Source: Pelagimonas varians (GTDB taxonomy: Bacteria; Pseudomonadota; Alphaproteobacteria; Rhodobacterales; Rhodobacteraceae). From it: a DNA stretch of 64,000 bases. Shown piece by piece: positions 1-9,130 of the stretch. Both the position numbers and the translations under genes were made by a program. Positions within the stretch are counted from its first letter, which is position 1. Each line of letters begins with the position of its first letter. The DNA is taken from NCBI RefSeq assembly GCF_003208435.1, contig NZ_QKMF01000002.1, positions 62,001 to 126,000 on the forward strand. Direction: 5' to 3'. The notes under the pieces were generated by a model. That model was not told where the DNA came from. It searched no databases and worked only from the letters and a program-made list of their open reading frames with translations.

Positions 1-306
1 GGCGGAGCGCCGCAAGTCGTCGGGTGATCCAATCTCGGTCCACTCTAGCAAAAGCCGCTGGGCCGACGGCCCGCTCCATTCAAACACGGCAATACGCGCG
101 GGAACTTCGGGCATTTGCATAAAAGCGGTTTCAACTTCGGGGTCTGTCAACGCCGCCGCCAGACCATCCAGCTGCAAGCGATATTCTTTGGCGTCAACCG
201 AGCCGGATACATCGAGACCCAACGCCAGTGCTTGACGGCATTTTGCTGCTGCACCACTGTTGGCGCACAAAGTGGCCACTAGTAGGCCGGTTTTAATCCA
301 GTGCAA
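1..306 (-). CDS. DUF1194 (VWA-like) protein, 3' part cut by window edge
   Basis: The frame is open from a TTG at 306 to the window edge, so the C-terminal part is missing. The visible product has a hydrophobic N-terminal signal-like segment followed by LGLDVSGSVD, a DxSxS metal-ion-binding style motif of von Willebrand A folds, and AVFEWSG. It is a clear paralogue of the next gene upstream (same DVS.SVD.EY.LQ.DGLAAAL and YEWSG blocks), so it is assigned to DUF1194, exported proteins of unknown role common in Rhodobacteraceae. The start overlaps the last codons of the upstream gene (stop at 293), implying one transcript. The TTG start is the least certain point. Confidence 0.75.
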   Translation of the reverse strand, partial: MHWIKTGLLVATLCANSGAAAKCRQALALGLDVSGSVDAKEYRLQLDGLAAALTDPEVETAFMQMPEVPARIAVFEWSGPSAQRLLLEWTEIGSPDDLRRSA

Positions 307-979
307 AACCCGCATCTCCAACCACTCTGCTTTCGATTTCCCGGTACAATTTGCGCGTCATTGCCCGTTCATAACCTTCATATCCGGCTGAGGTTTCCAA
401 AAACGCACCGGGGCCGCGCAACACCTCATATGTGAAATGATCCACAACATCAGGATCAGCCCCGAGAACGGCCAGCGCATTCACAGTGATTCCGTCGAAT
501 GGGAAATGCTTATACGCAAGGGCAGGCCAGAACCCGTCATTGGTTATTCCATCCCCGGATAGGTCGATAACTTTGCGGTTACAGGGCGGAGCCTTTGCCA
601 TCAAACCGGCACCAAACCCCAAGGCATAGCCAAGGGCCGTCGGAAAACGGTGATTGGATCTTTTGGCCGTACGCAGATGATCAGACGCAGCCATAATATC
701 AGCCGTGCTGCGGAGCATAACCCAATCCAAAACCACAACAGATTGACGGCGGCCGCTCCACTCATAAACCGCCAATGCAATGCCGCCATTCCCTAAAATA
801 GCGGCTTTGACATCTTCGGATTGCAGGGCGGCGGCTAATCCGTCGCGCTGCAAAATGTATTCGTTTTCGTCCACGGACGACGACACGTCTTGGGCCAGAA
901 CCAGCGCCAGCGGGCAGGTTTGGGCTGCGACCGCAAGCGGCCACAGTGCAAAAACGGATGCCAGCGCCGTGCGGATCAC
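293..979 (-). CDS. DUF1194 domain exported protein
   Basis: 229 aa when started at the GTG at 979, which overlaps the gloA stop as GTGA (4-bp overlap); an ATG at 1009 in the same frame would add 10 residues and overlap gloA by 34 bp. Residues 1-21 form a signal peptide ending AVAAQ. DVSSSVDENEY gives a DxSxS MIDAS-like motif, and later VIDLSGDG and ITVNALAVLG match the VWA-like fold of DUF1194. The function is unknown; a secreted or periplasmic protein is expected. It is co-transcribed with gloA upstream and a DUF1194 paralogue downstream, which suggests local duplication. Confidence 0.85.
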   Translation of the reverse strand: MIRTALASVFALWPLAVAAQTCPLALVLAQDVSSSVDENEYILQRDGLAAALQSEDVKAAILGNGGIALAVYEWSGRRQSVVVLDWVMLRSTADIMAASDHLRTAKRSNHRFPTALGYALGFGAGLMAKAPPCNRKVIDLSGDGITNDGFWPALAYKHFPFDGITVNALAVLGADPDVVDHFTYEVLRGPGAFLETSAGYEGYERAMTRKLYREIESRVVGDAGFALD

Positions 980-1404
980 CAGTGGCCTATATTTTCCATG
1001 TCGGTCCAAGGGGCCGCGGGTTCCAACGCCTCACCTTCTTGAAGCAGCTCGACGGAAATATTATCGGGCGAGCGGACAAAGGCCATACGGCCATCGCGGG
1101 GTGGACGATTGATCACAACACCGTTGTCCATCAGATGCTGGCAAGTCTCATATATATTTGGCACGGAATAGGCCAAATGCCCGAAATGGCGCGAATCCGA
1201 CGGAAGCTCATCATCTCCGTCCCAGTTGTATGTCAGCTCGACCGGGCAGTCTTCCTGTCCTTCAGGGGCCAGAAAAATTAAAGAAAAGCGCGCTTGGTCA
1301 TTGTCATAGCGACGGGTCTCTTTGAGACCCAAAAGCTTGTAGAACGCCATAGACGCGTCCAGATCCTTGACCCGAACCATCGTGTGCAAATAACGGATAC
1401 CCAT
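976..1404 (-). CDS. gloA: lactoylglutathione lyase (glyoxalase I)
   Basis: 142 aa, usual length for single-domain glyoxalase I. It converts the hemithioacetal of methylglyoxal and glutathione to S-lactoylglutathione in the cytosol. The vicinal-oxygen-chelate fold signature is visible: HTMVRVKDLDASMAFY with the first metal His, LELTYNW-type strand (here VELTYNWDG), FGHLAYSV with the second His, and FVRSPDNISVELLQ with the metal Glu near the C-terminus. The start is an ATG with MGIRYLHTMVRV, typical of the family. Its stop overlaps the DUF1194 gene start. Confidence 0.95.
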   Translation of the reverse strand: MGIRYLHTMVRVKDLDASMAFYKLLGLKETRRYDNDQARFSLIFLAPEGQEDCPVELTYNWDGDDELPSDSRHFGHLAYSVPNIYETCQHLMDNGVVINRPPRDGRMAFVRSPDNISVELLQEGEALEPAAPWTDMENIGHW

Positions 1405-1458
1405 TTGAATTCCTCATGTTGTTGGCGCCGCCATGTCGGGGCGCAGAGCGCTCGAGGA

Positions 1459-2832
1459 TCAGAATACCGATTTGATGCCCAACCGCAAATCAGTACCTTC
1501 GCTTTCGTAAATTCCATAGTTGGAGGTACGGTCGCGGTAGCTAATGCCGATCTCTGGAGCAAAGCCGTAAAAGTCGACTTGCGGCAGCAAGACGTCGACG
1601 GACAGGTTCCATTCCTGATCATGGCGCGTTTGCGTGCTTAGAAACGGAAAGGGTGCGCCATCATAGTCGATATCGCGATAGCCAACCCCGATGCGGGGCA
1701 ACATGCCTTTGATCGGGCGTGCTTTGAAAAAGCTAAGCTGAACACCATTGGTTTGTTTGGCGACTAAATACAGGTCGGACTGCGTGTCCCCATGCCACGC
1801 ATCAAGCCGTAGGCGCCCGGATGCGAATTGTTTGCCCAAAGCGAGGCCAAATTCATGCGTGGTAAGATCGCGGCCGGAACCTTTTACCAAAACCTCATGG
1901 CGCAGTTTGGCCCGCCCACTGAGCGTTAAACCGCGGCCAAGGGCGCGGCCATAAAACAGACTTAAAGTGGCTGAGTCCGAAAAGGCTTCGCCGCGACGAC
2001 CATTGCGATGCACATCCAGCCCCACACTGGCAAGCCAACGGCCATCCGCAGCGCGGGCCTCATAGTCAACCGAGACGCCGAAGCTGTCTTCGCGATAGTC
2101 ATTGTTATCGGCCGTTGGGTCGGATTCTTTTGCTTGGTTGGTCAATTGGGCGCGGGTCAGTTCCAGATCGATCCCGAATTTCAAACGCGCGGTTTTGGAC
2201 AGGGCGTACCGATAGCTGTAGTCGGCGGTGATCCCGTAGCGAACCCCTGGCAACGGACGGGACCCCGGCCTGACAATAACCCCGTTGATGTCGGAACTGC
2301 TGGATTTCGACGCCCCGTTCAAGTTGTCCGACGGGGCGAATTTCAACCCAAGACTAAGCCGCCAGGGGGTTGCGCTGCGTAAGCGGCGAAAATCCTGAAC
2401 CGCAGCAATGCGCATCGCGTCCTCAGGGGCAATCTGGGCCGCACGGCGAAACCAGTATTGCGCGACACCACTTTGCCCGTTTGCAGCATATGTTCCGCCG
2501 CGCACCATGGCCGAAAAAAAGCGGTCCGTTTCGGAAGAAGATCCGCGCCAGGCTTGTTTGGCTGTTCGGCTCGCTTCGCTACGCAAACCCAACTCTTGCT
2601 GCGCCCGCGCCTTGAGCAACATGGCATGAACGTCGCCCGGTGCACCCAGCAAAACACCTTCGGCCAAGATCAACGCAGCTTCGGGCTGGCCGGCTTGCAA
2701 CAGGCGCACTGCTGCTTTGCGGGCTTCTGGCAAAGTCAGCCGCACCTCGCCTGCGAAAGCCCCGTTGCCGCTTGCAACGATCAAGGCACCGGCAAAGACC
2801 ATATTTCGCAGGAATGAGAGAAGCGCTGACAT
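1459..2832 (-). CDS. Slam-like outer-membrane protein (TPR plus C-terminal beta-barrel)
   Basis: 457 aa from the ATG at 2832, four bases after the stop of the lipoprotein gene; a further in-frame ATG at 2874 would add 14 residues lying inside that gene. A signal peptide (residues about 1-27, ending GAFAG) precedes a TPR-like helical region (KAAVRLLQAGQPEAALILAEGVLLGAPGDVHAMLL cut into helices) and a C-terminal half of alternating aromatic strands that ends in Phe, as outer-membrane barrels do. This architecture is that of surface lipoprotein assembly modifiers (Slam, formerly DUF560). The adjacent lipoprotein is the likely client. Family assignment is by architecture, not a database match. 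Confidence 0.7.
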   Translation of the reverse strand: MSALLSFLRNMVFAGALIVASGNGAFAGEVRLTLPEARKAAVRLLQAGQPEAALILAEGVLLGAPGDVHAMLLKARAQQELGLRSEASRTAKQAWRGSSSETDRFFSAMVRGGTYAANGQSGVAQYWFRRAAQIAPEDAMRIAAVQDFRRLRSATPWRLSLGLKFAPSDNLNGASKSSSSDINGVIVRPGSRPLPGVRYGITADYSYRYALSKTARLKFGIDLELTRAQLTNQAKESDPTADNNDYREDSFGVSVDYEARAADGRWLASVGLDVHRNGRRGEAFSDSATLSLFYGRALGRGLTLSGRAKLRHEVLVKGSGRDLTTHEFGLALGKQFASGRLRLDAWHGDTQSDLYLVAKQTNGVQLSFFKARPIKGMLPRIGVGYRDIDYDGAPFPFLSTQTRHDQEWNLSVDVLLPQVDFYGFAPEIGISYRDRTSNYGIYESEGTDLRLGIKSVF

Positions 2833-2836
2833 GGCC

Positions 2837-3805
2837 TTACCGGGTGGCAATAAAGCCGCCGGTTTCCCGGACATCCACCTCGACGTAGTTACCTGTGTCT
2901 GGGTCGATTCCGATTGGGCCCGTGCCTTCTACGACCACAACACCAGCGATTTCCTCACCATTGGGGCCTGCAAACAAGCCGTCCCATGACCCCGTTGCAC
3001 CTGCCGTGGTGCCGTTGTCTGTATAGACCGTGGCGTCTGCCGAAGAGATCGTCCAGTTGTCGAAATTGATGTCACTGTCTTTCAGGGTGATGAAATCACC
3101 AACCCCGTCCAGATCGGTGATCTGAACTCCGTTGGCATCAAAGAAAGACCGATCGGCAATATAGCCGCCAATCACGCCGGTTTCGTCAAAATCTTCGGTG
3201 TCGACGCGCAAAGTTGCTGTTCCAGCGACATACTGCATGGTCGATCCATCTTCGGAATCAATCACAGTGCGCACGGCAGCGTATTCGCCAGTAAACACAT
3301 AGGTTTGTTGGTCGTTTGGCAGAGCCCCGGACCCGCTCAGGCGTTGCGCGGCCGCACCGCCATAGCCAAAGCTGACATAGCTTTCGGTGCCTGCCGTTCC
3401 GACTTGGCTATAGCCGGTATCGGACAGGCGAAAGACAGCGTAATAGCTCGCGGGGCCACTTGCATTTCGATAGACATCAAATTCTGATCCGATCGCGTCG
3501 GAAATCGTATCATCGCGTGTGTATATGTTGTCGTCGCCGTCAAAAGGCATGTTGTTCAAGACCAGCTCGCCGGTGGCGGGGTCAAACGACATCTCATTGA
3601 CGGTCAGATCCGCATTCAAATCCGATCCAAAGACGTTGGACGCATCATCCCCGTCTCCGTTGCCGGTTTCGGTTTCATCCGGAACTTCGTCCTCATCAAG
3701 CAAAGGATTGCCAACCGCGACACCTTCGTCATCGGTCAGTGGATTGCCACCCGTACAGGAGGCAAGGGCGCACGCAAACGCGAGCGCTACTAAATTGCGA
3801 TACAT
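2837..3805 (-). CDS. surface lipoprotein with TbpB-like C-terminal domain
   Basis: 322 aa. The N-terminus [17 protein letters not shown] carries a lipobox (ALASC, Cys17), followed by an acidic, flexible linker rich in D, E and G. The C-terminal part has [19 protein letters not shown], the short glycine-rich strand-turn motif of transferrin-binding-protein-like (TbpB/lipoprotein) barrels. It sits immediately upstream of the Slam-like gene, the usual client-transporter order, so I infer it is displayed on the cell surface. The ligand is unknown. It could instead be a periplasm-facing lipoprotein, but the neighbour argues for surface export. Confidence 0.75.
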   Translation of the reverse strand: MYRNLVALAFACALASCTGGNPLTDDEGVAVGNPLLDEDEVPDETETGNGDGDDASNVFGSDLNADLTVNEMSFDPATGELVLNNMPFDGDDNIYTRDDTISDAIGSEFDVYRNASGPASYYAVFRLSDTGYSQVGTAGTESYVSFGYGGAAAQRLSGSGALPNDQQTYVFTGEYAAVRTVIDSEDGSTMQYVAGTATLRVDTEDFDETGVIGGYIADRSFFDANGVQITDLDGVGDFITLKDSDINFDNWTISSADATVYTDNGTTAGATGSWDGLFAGPNGEEIAGVVVVEGTGPIGIDPDTGNYVEVDVRETGGFIATR

Positions 3806-4004
3806 CTTACTGCCTCAGGTCTTGCCCGTTTTTATATTTTGTAAGCAGACTGCGCGCCCCGCGCCCCCCAAGTCAATCACCCTGCCATCCCTGCGCCATG
3901 ATTTCACCACAACTGAGGCAAATCTGTCGCCCATATATCGCGTTCCCCAAGTCCCGCCCCCCAGATATAGTGCTCCCGACTCATCTTCTGGGAAAGGAAT
4001 CGCC

Positions 4005-4910
4005 ATGCCCCTCTCGTCCGAACAGCAGGCCGAAATCGCAGCGCAGCGCAGTGAAACGCACACCACAATGCGCGCCACAGCGCCGGGTATGGAAAAGCAC
4101 CTCTATACCGCTTATCCGGTTTTGGATCATGGCTTTGTCCGGGTCGTTGATTACATGGGCGACGACGAAGCGATCTGCCAAGCGGCCCGCGTGTCCTATG
4201 GGCGCGGCACCAAATCCGTCCAGAACGACGAAGGTTTGATCCGCTATCTGATGCGCCACTGGCATTCGACCCCGTTCGAGATGTGCGAGATCAAACTACA
4301 CGTAAAACTGCCGGTCTTTGTGGCGCGTCAGTGGATTCGCCACCGGACGGCCAACGTCAACGAATACTCGGCCCGCTATTCGATCCTTGATCGTGAATTC
4401 TACATTCCGGCCCCTGACGCGCTGAATGCACAATCCGTGATCAACAATCAGGGACGCGGCGAGGTTCTAGAGGGCGAAGAGGCGCAGCGCGTGCTGAAGT
4501 ATCTGACCGAAGACGCCATGCGCGCCTATGACCACTACGAAGAGATGATTTCGCAAGACGGCCAACAGGGGCTGGCCCGCGAATTGGCCCGCATGAACCT
4601 GCCCGCCAACATCTATACGCAGTGGTATTGGAAGGTCGATCTGCACAATCTGCTGCACTTCCTCCGCTTGCGCGCCGACGCCCACGCCCAATACGAAATC
4701 CGCGTCTATGCCGACGAGATTTGTAAGCTGGTCGCCGACTGGGTGCCCTTTGCGTTCAAGGCCTTCGAAGATTACCGCATGGGCGGCGCAACGCTGTCCG
4801 CAGGAGCGCTTGATGTCGTGCGCCGGATGCTGAAAGGCGAAGAGGTCACGCAAGAGAATTCCGGCATGTCAAAGGGCGAGTGGCGGGAGTTTCAGGGGAT
4901 TTTGGGGTGA
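4005..4910 (+). CDS. thyX: FAD-dependent thymidylate synthase ThyX
   Basis: 301 aa. The enzyme makes dTMP from dUMP using methylene-tetrahydrofolate, NADPH and FAD. The signature [15 protein letters not shown] (about residue 112 on) matches the ThyX motif RHRxxSxNExSxRY with Ala at the first Ser position. The ATG at 4005 was chosen because GGAAAGGAA lies 6 bp upstream and family members begin close to this point; the frame is open further upstream but reads across the antisense lipoprotein gene. The TIR effector gene begins 6 bp after the stop. Confidence 0.95.
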   Translation: MPLSSEQQAEIAAQRSETHTTMRATAPGMEKHLYTAYPVLDHGFVRVVDYMGDDEAICQAARVSYGRGTKSVQNDEGLIRYLMRHWHSTPFEMCEIKLHVKLPVFVARQWIRHRTANVNEYSARYSILDREFYIPAPDALNAQSVINNQGRGEVLEGEEAQRVLKYLTEDAMRAYDHYEEMISQDGQQGLARELARMNLPANIYTQWYWKVDLHNLLHFLRLRADAHAQYEIRVYADEICKLVADWVPFAFKAFEDYRMGGATLSAGALDVVRRMLKGEEVTQENSGMSKGEWREFQGILG

Positions 4911-4916
4911 GTATGT

Positions 4917-5810
4917 ATGAGAGTTCCGAATAGACTAATTGGTACTACGGCCAAAATTCTAAAAGACTATTATACGCATGCGCAAATAGATTCTCGTTTT
5001 TTGATGTGTGGTTTTCCTGCTTACACTACCGATGGAAATAAAGAGAAAAAGGTCACCGACTGGTTAGTATTAGGAAATTCTAACCTTCCATTGCCAATGG
5101 AAAATTTCGCGGAATTAATCGAAGAATTCATGGAAGATGAAGATTTTGATAGGAATATTGATAGTTACAGAAATGGGATCACCGTTAGAGACGGGCAACA
5201 GCAAATTTTGGATGCCTTTCAAAAGTGCAAAATTTCTTACCCAATTACTTCGCTTCAGACCGCACAGGTGCCTGAAATGCATGCTGCGACAAAGCCAAAA
5301 AGCCTTTCGCCTCAGCTTGTGCCGCCCAGAGAGCCGACCAAGATGACTAATAGTTTATTCGAGAACGACAAAGTCTTTATTGTTCATGGCCATGATAATA
5401 CGCCAAAGCATGAAGCCGCCAGAACTCTGACGGATCTTGGTTTAGTTCCCATCATACTTGCAGAACAATCAAATTCTGGTCGGACAATAATCGAGAAATT
5501 TGAGCATCATTCAAAAGTTGGATTTGCGCTTATATTGATGACAGCAGATGACCTTGGTGGCCTGAAAGCCGCGGGTGCCATGAGTGAATTGCGACCAAGA
5601 GCAAGACAAAACGTTGTCTTGGAACTTGGTTTTTTTGTTGGGAAATTGGGCCGGAACAAAGTCTGTGTTCTTTTAGAAGAAGGTGTCGAGCCTCCCTCAG
5701 ATATTCATGGGATTGTTTACACTCCATTGGACAAGAGCGGCCACTGGAAGTTATCGCTTGGCAAAGAACTCAAAGCTGCAGGATACAACGTTGATCTAAA
5801 TCGGCTATAG
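4917..5810 (+). CDS. TIR-like domain effector protein (CAP12/PF10137 type), probable antiphage defence
   Basis: 297 aa. Residues about 150-295 form a TIR-like domain: VFIVHGHDNTPKHEAARTL at its first strand, then ILAEQSNSGRTIIEKFEHH, whose Glu in TIIEKFE is the expected catalytic residue of TIR NAD-glycohydrolases, then ELGFFVGKLGR and KVCVLLE. The N-terminal 110 residues are acidic, largely helical and not recognised. Proteins with this domain act as NAD+-depleting effectors in CBASS, Pycsar and standalone systems; no cyclase gene is visible nearby. The gene is clearly richer in A+T than its neighbours, suggesting transfer. The 6-bp spacing to thyX suggests it uses the thyX transcript. Confidence 0.8.
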   Translation: MRVPNRLIGTTAKILKDYYTHAQIDSRFLMCGFPAYTTDGNKEKKVTDWLVLGNSNLPLPMENFAELIEEFMEDEDFDRNIDSYRNGITVRDGQQQILDAFQKCKISYPITSLQTAQVPEMHAATKPKSLSPQLVPPREPTKMTNSLFENDKVFIVHGHDNTPKHEAARTLTDLGLVPIILAEQSNSGRTIIEKFEHHSKVGFALILMTADDLGGLKAAGAMSELRPRARQNVVLELGFFVGKLGRNKVCVLLEEGVEPPSDIHGIVYTPLDKSGHWKLSLGKELKAAGYNVDLNRL

Positions 5811-5966
5811 TATTTTGCCCGTTTCCCAAACGTCAACTTTGATCCAGTCGCTTGTTTCCTTTCGCAAGATCCTCACTGAGTGGGTGGTGATTTTTCGTTT
5901 CGAAAAACACCCTTCCCACGTGGTGTGATGGCCGTCGCCATCGCTCCGGAAACAGGACGACTGACT

Positions 5967-6305
5967 ATGAAACACTTGGCTTTTACACTTGCCGCACTCT
6001 CGCTCTCCGCGTGCCAAATAGCGGACCCGTCGGGCGGCGTACTTGAAGTCCCCAAAGACTATAACCCGCAGGCGCTGGTTGGCCGCACTTTGATCCACGA
6101 AGACGGCAATCTAACCGTCAATCCCGATGGCACCATCGGCGGTGAAATCCAAGGGACGTGGGAAATTCAGGGGCCGGATTGGTGCCGCACCATCACCAAG
6201 CCCGAAAAATACGCGGGCACTGTTTGCCGCCCTGTATCCGTCACGGGCAACACAGCAACATTTGTGCGCGAAGACGGCTATGTCTACACCATGACTCTCA
6301 AATGA
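5967..6305 (+). CDS. small lipoprotein, unknown function
   Basis: 112-113 aa. MKHLAFTLAALSLSAC is a lipoprotein signal peptide with lipobox LSAC. The mature part (VGRTLIHEDGNLTVNPDGTIGGEI, read in two blocks) resembles short beta-sheet extracellular or periplasmic domains that accompany lipoproteins in Rhodobacteraceae, with two conserved-looking Cys (DWCRTI, TVCRPV) that may form a disulfide. The ATG at 5967 follows GGAAACAGGA; a longer in-frame start at 5880 would spoil the signal peptide. No function can be proposed. Confidence 0.7.
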   Translation: MKHLAFTLAALSLSACQIADPSGGVLEVPKDYNPQALVGRTLIHEDGNLTVNPDGTIGGEIQGTWEIQGPDWCRTITKPEKYAGTVCRPVSVTGNTATFVREDGYVYTMTLK

Positions 6306-6408
6306 TCCCTCGGTGTTTGGGGTAGGATGATCGCATCCTGCCTCTTTCACGCGCGGTGCAGACCTGTCATACTGCCCACCAATCAACACCAAAAAACGAG
6401 CAGCGCAC

Positions 6409-8367
6409 ATGGCACAAGATCTCTTATCCGGTGGTGACACCCCCGAATATGACGCCTCCTCGATTGAGGTGCTCGAAGGGTTGGAACCGGTTCGAAAACG
6501 CCCCGGCATGTATATCGGCGGCACCGACGAACGCGCGTTGCATCACCTTGTGGCCGAAGTGCTTGATAACTCGATGGACGAAGCGGTGGCCGGTCATGCC
6601 AACCGCATCGAGGTATCGCTGCTGGCGGATTACGCTATTGAAATCAAAGACAACGGGCGCGGCATCCCAATTGACCCGCATCCCAAGTTTCCTGGGAAAT
6701 CCGCGCTCGAAGTTATTCTGTGTACCTTGCATGCGGGCGGTAAATTCGGCGGTGACGCTTATGAAACCTCGGGCGGTTTGCACGGGGTCGGGGCGTCGGT
6801 CGTCAACGCATTGTCGGACAGCATGGTCGTTCAAGTGGCCCGCAATAAAGAGCTGTATGAACAGCGCTTTTCGCGCGGCATACCCCTAGGCCCGGTTGAA
6901 AAAATTGGCGCGGCCCCCAACCGGCGCGGCACCACCGTCACCTTTCATGCCGACGAACAGATTTTCGGCTCGCACCGGTTCAAACCAGCGCGTTTGCTGC
7001 AAATGGTGCGCTCCAAGGCCTATCTTTTCAGCGGAGTCGAGATCCGTTGGAAATCGGAAATTGATGACGGCACCACCCCGACCGAAGCCACGTTCCATTT
7101 CCCCGGCGGCTTGGCGGATTACTTGACTGAAACATTAGGAAAATCAACGACCTATGCGGAAAAACCCTTTGCGGGTGTCGTGGACTTCAAGGAAAAGTTC
7201 AACACCCCCGGCAAGGTCGAATGGGCCATCAACTGGACCCCGTCGCGTGATGGTTTCATCCAGTCCTATTGTAACACCGTCCCCACGCCCGAAGGCGGCA
7301 CCCACGAAGCTGGTTTCTGGGCAGCGATCCTAAAAGGTATCCGCGCCTACGGTGAGTTGGTGAACAACAAAAAAGCCAGCAATATCAACCGCGACGATCT
7401 GATCACAGGCGGGTGCGCATTGGTGTCCTGTTTTATCCGCGAACCGGAATTTGTTGGGCAGACCAAAGATCGATTGGCCACCGTGGAAGCGCAGCGTTTG
7501 GTCGAAAATTCGGTCCGGGATCATTTTGACAACTGGCTGGCTTCGGATACCAAATCCGCAGGAGCGATCCTTGATTTCCTTGTCTTGCGGGCCGAAGAAC
7601 GCCTGCGCCGCCGTCAGGAAAAAGAAACGGCCCGAAAAACCGCCACCAAAAAGCTGCGTCTTCCCGGCAAGTTGACCGATTGTTCGTCGAAATCCCGCGA
7701 GGGCACAGAGTTGTTCATCGTGGAGGGCGACTCAGCGGGCGGATCGGCGAAGGGCGCTCGCAACCGCGAGACCCAAGCACTTTTGCCGCTGAAAGGGAAA
7801 ATCCTGAACGTTTTGGGCGCTGCGTCCAACAAAATCGGGTCCAATGCGGAAATTCGAGACCTGTGCGAGGCGCTGGGCGTCAATTTGGGGACAAAATTTA
7901 ACGTTGATGATCTACGTTATGAAAAGATCATCATCATGACCGATGCGGATGTCGACGGGGCCCATATCGCGGCTCTTTTGATGACGTTTTTCTTTACCCA
8001 AATGCGTCCGATGATTGATGCTGGCCATCTGTATCTGGCGTGTCCGCCACTGTACCGACTGACTCAAGGGCCAAAGCGGATTTATGTTGCAGATGACGCT
8101 GAAAAAGACCGGATGTTCGAAAAAGGGCTTGGCGGAAAAGGCAAAATTGATGTGCAACGGTTTAAGGGACTTGGTGAAATGGATGCCAAGGATCTGAAAG
8201 AAACCACTATGGATCCCAACACACGCACCTTGATCCGCGTCACAATCGACGAGGACGAGCCGGGTGAAACAGGCGATCTGGTGGAACGTCTTATGGGCAA
8301 AAAACCAGAGCTGCGGTTCCAATACATTCAGGAAAACGCCCGCTTTGTAGAGGAACTCGACGTTTAA
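6409..8367 (+). CDS. parE: DNA topoisomerase IV subunit B
   Basis: 652 aa, normal ParE length. GHKL ATPase motifs are present: EVLDNSMDEA, IKDNGRGIP and GLHGVGASVVNALS. A Toprim domain follows with EGDSAGGSAKGARNRETQAL-type residues (EGDSAGG), PLKGKILNV and DADVDGAHI for metal binding, and the C-terminus has QRFKGLGEMD. With ParC it decatenates daughter chromosomes. It is told from GyrB by length (no GyrB-type insertion) and the alphaproteobacterial ParE style; a GyrB misassignment is unlikely but not excluded by eye. Confidence 0.93.
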   Translation: MAQDLLSGGDTPEYDASSIEVLEGLEPVRKRPGMYIGGTDERALHHLVAEVLDNSMDEAVAGHANRIEVSLLADYAIEIKDNGRGIPIDPHPKFPGKSALEVILCTLHAGGKFGGDAYETSGGLHGVGASVVNALSDSMVVQVARNKELYEQRFSRGIPLGPVEKIGAAPNRRGTTVTFHADEQIFGSHRFKPARLLQMVRSKAYLFSGVEIRWKSEIDDGTTPTEATFHFPGGLADYLTETLGKSTTYAEKPFAGVVDFKEKFNTPGKVEWAINWTPSRDGFIQSYCNTVPTPEGGTHEAGFWAAILKGIRAYGELVNNKKASNINRDDLITGGCALVSCFIREPEFVGQTKDRLATVEAQRLVENSVRDHFDNWLASDTKSAGAILDFLVLRAEERLRRRQEKETARKTATKKLRLPGKLTDCSSKSREGTELFIVEGDSAGGSAKGARNRETQALLPLKGKILNVLGAASNKIGSNAEIRDLCEALGVNLGTKFNVDDLRYEKIIIMTDADVDGAHIAALLMTFFFTQMRPMIDAGHLYLACPPLYRLTQGPKRIYVADDAEKDRMFEKGLGGKGKIDVQRFKGLGEMDAKDLKETTMDPNTRTLIRVTIDEDEPGETGDLVERLMGKKPELRFQYIQENARFVEELDV

Positions 8368-8407
8368 GGTGCTTGCTATTTACCGGCGATTTACGCTTGT
8401 TAGGGCT

Positions 8408-9118
8408 ATGGCATTTCGTACCGTTGTTGCAAAAATTTTGGGTGTGTCGTTCGTGCTGGCTTTGTCTGGCTGTGGGCGGCCATTGACCACCTCGGAAATG
8501 GCGTTTTTGCAGGCGGTGCAAGGTGACCAGTTTGATCCCAAACCTGTTCGGGTCATAAACGGGCATTTCGCCGGGTCTGCGACTTATCAAATTCCTGTCC
8601 GTCCCCGAACAACCTGTCAGGAACGAATTTGGCCACCGCATTCCGAGGCCAAGACCGTTACTGTATCGCCAGCCGCGTCAGTTGTTTTCAATAAGATGCT
8701 GTATCGCAAAGATCTGTATGCCGAAGATTTCCTGCCAGGCTGGCCGGATAAAATCGACCTGTTTTATACCATGTTGTTTGCCCATGAAGCGACACATGTT
8801 TGGCAATGGCAAAACCGTGCCCGAACGGGGTATCATCCACTCAAAGCCATTCAGGAGCATACCAACAGCGCTGATCCGTATTTGTTTGATCCGGATAATA
8901 CCAAGGGTTTCTTGGACTACGGATATGAGCAGCAAGGCTCAATCGTTGAGGAATATGTCTGTTGCCGATTGCTAGATCCGGATGCACCGCGGACGGCACG
9001 TTTGCGGGCCATGATAGGACAGGAAATGCCAATCGAAGGTCTGGACCGCGCCCTTGGACAGGGCACTGTACGCCTTCCGTGGGATGGCGTACAACTTAAA
9101 GGCATATGCCGTTCCTAA
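8408..9118 (+). CDS. lipoprotein with HExxH metalloprotease-like motif
   Basis: 236 aa from the ATG at 8408 (an in-frame GTG at 8369, one base after parE, would add 13 residues and shift the signal peptide inward). MAFRTVVAKILGVSFVLALSGCG carries lipobox LSGC. The central FAHEATHVWQWQNR holds an HExxH motif with the HVWQWQ extension seen in DUF4157-like putative zinc peptidases. Two Cys (VEEYVCCRL) follow. The likely location is an inner- or outer-membrane-anchored periplasmic protein. Substrate unknown. Confidence 0.75.
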   Translation: MAFRTVVAKILGVSFVLALSGCGRPLTTSEMAFLQAVQGDQFDPKPVRVINGHFAGSATYQIPVRPRTTCQERIWPPHSEAKTVTVSPAASVVFNKMLYRKDLYAEDFLPGWPDKIDLFYTMLFAHEATHVWQWQNRARTGYHPLKAIQEHTNSADPYLFDPDNTKGFLDYGYEQQGSIVEEYVCCRLLDPDAPRTARLRAMIGQEMPIEGLDRALGQGTVRLPWDGVQLKGICRS

Positions 9119-9130
9119 CGTGTCCGGGTG

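Noticed and set aside
3519-4004. A 463-aa reading for thyX starting at 3519
   Set aside because: The extra part reads antisense to the lipoprotein gene, has Ser/Pro-rich shadow composition, and a good ribosome site precedes the ATG at 4005.
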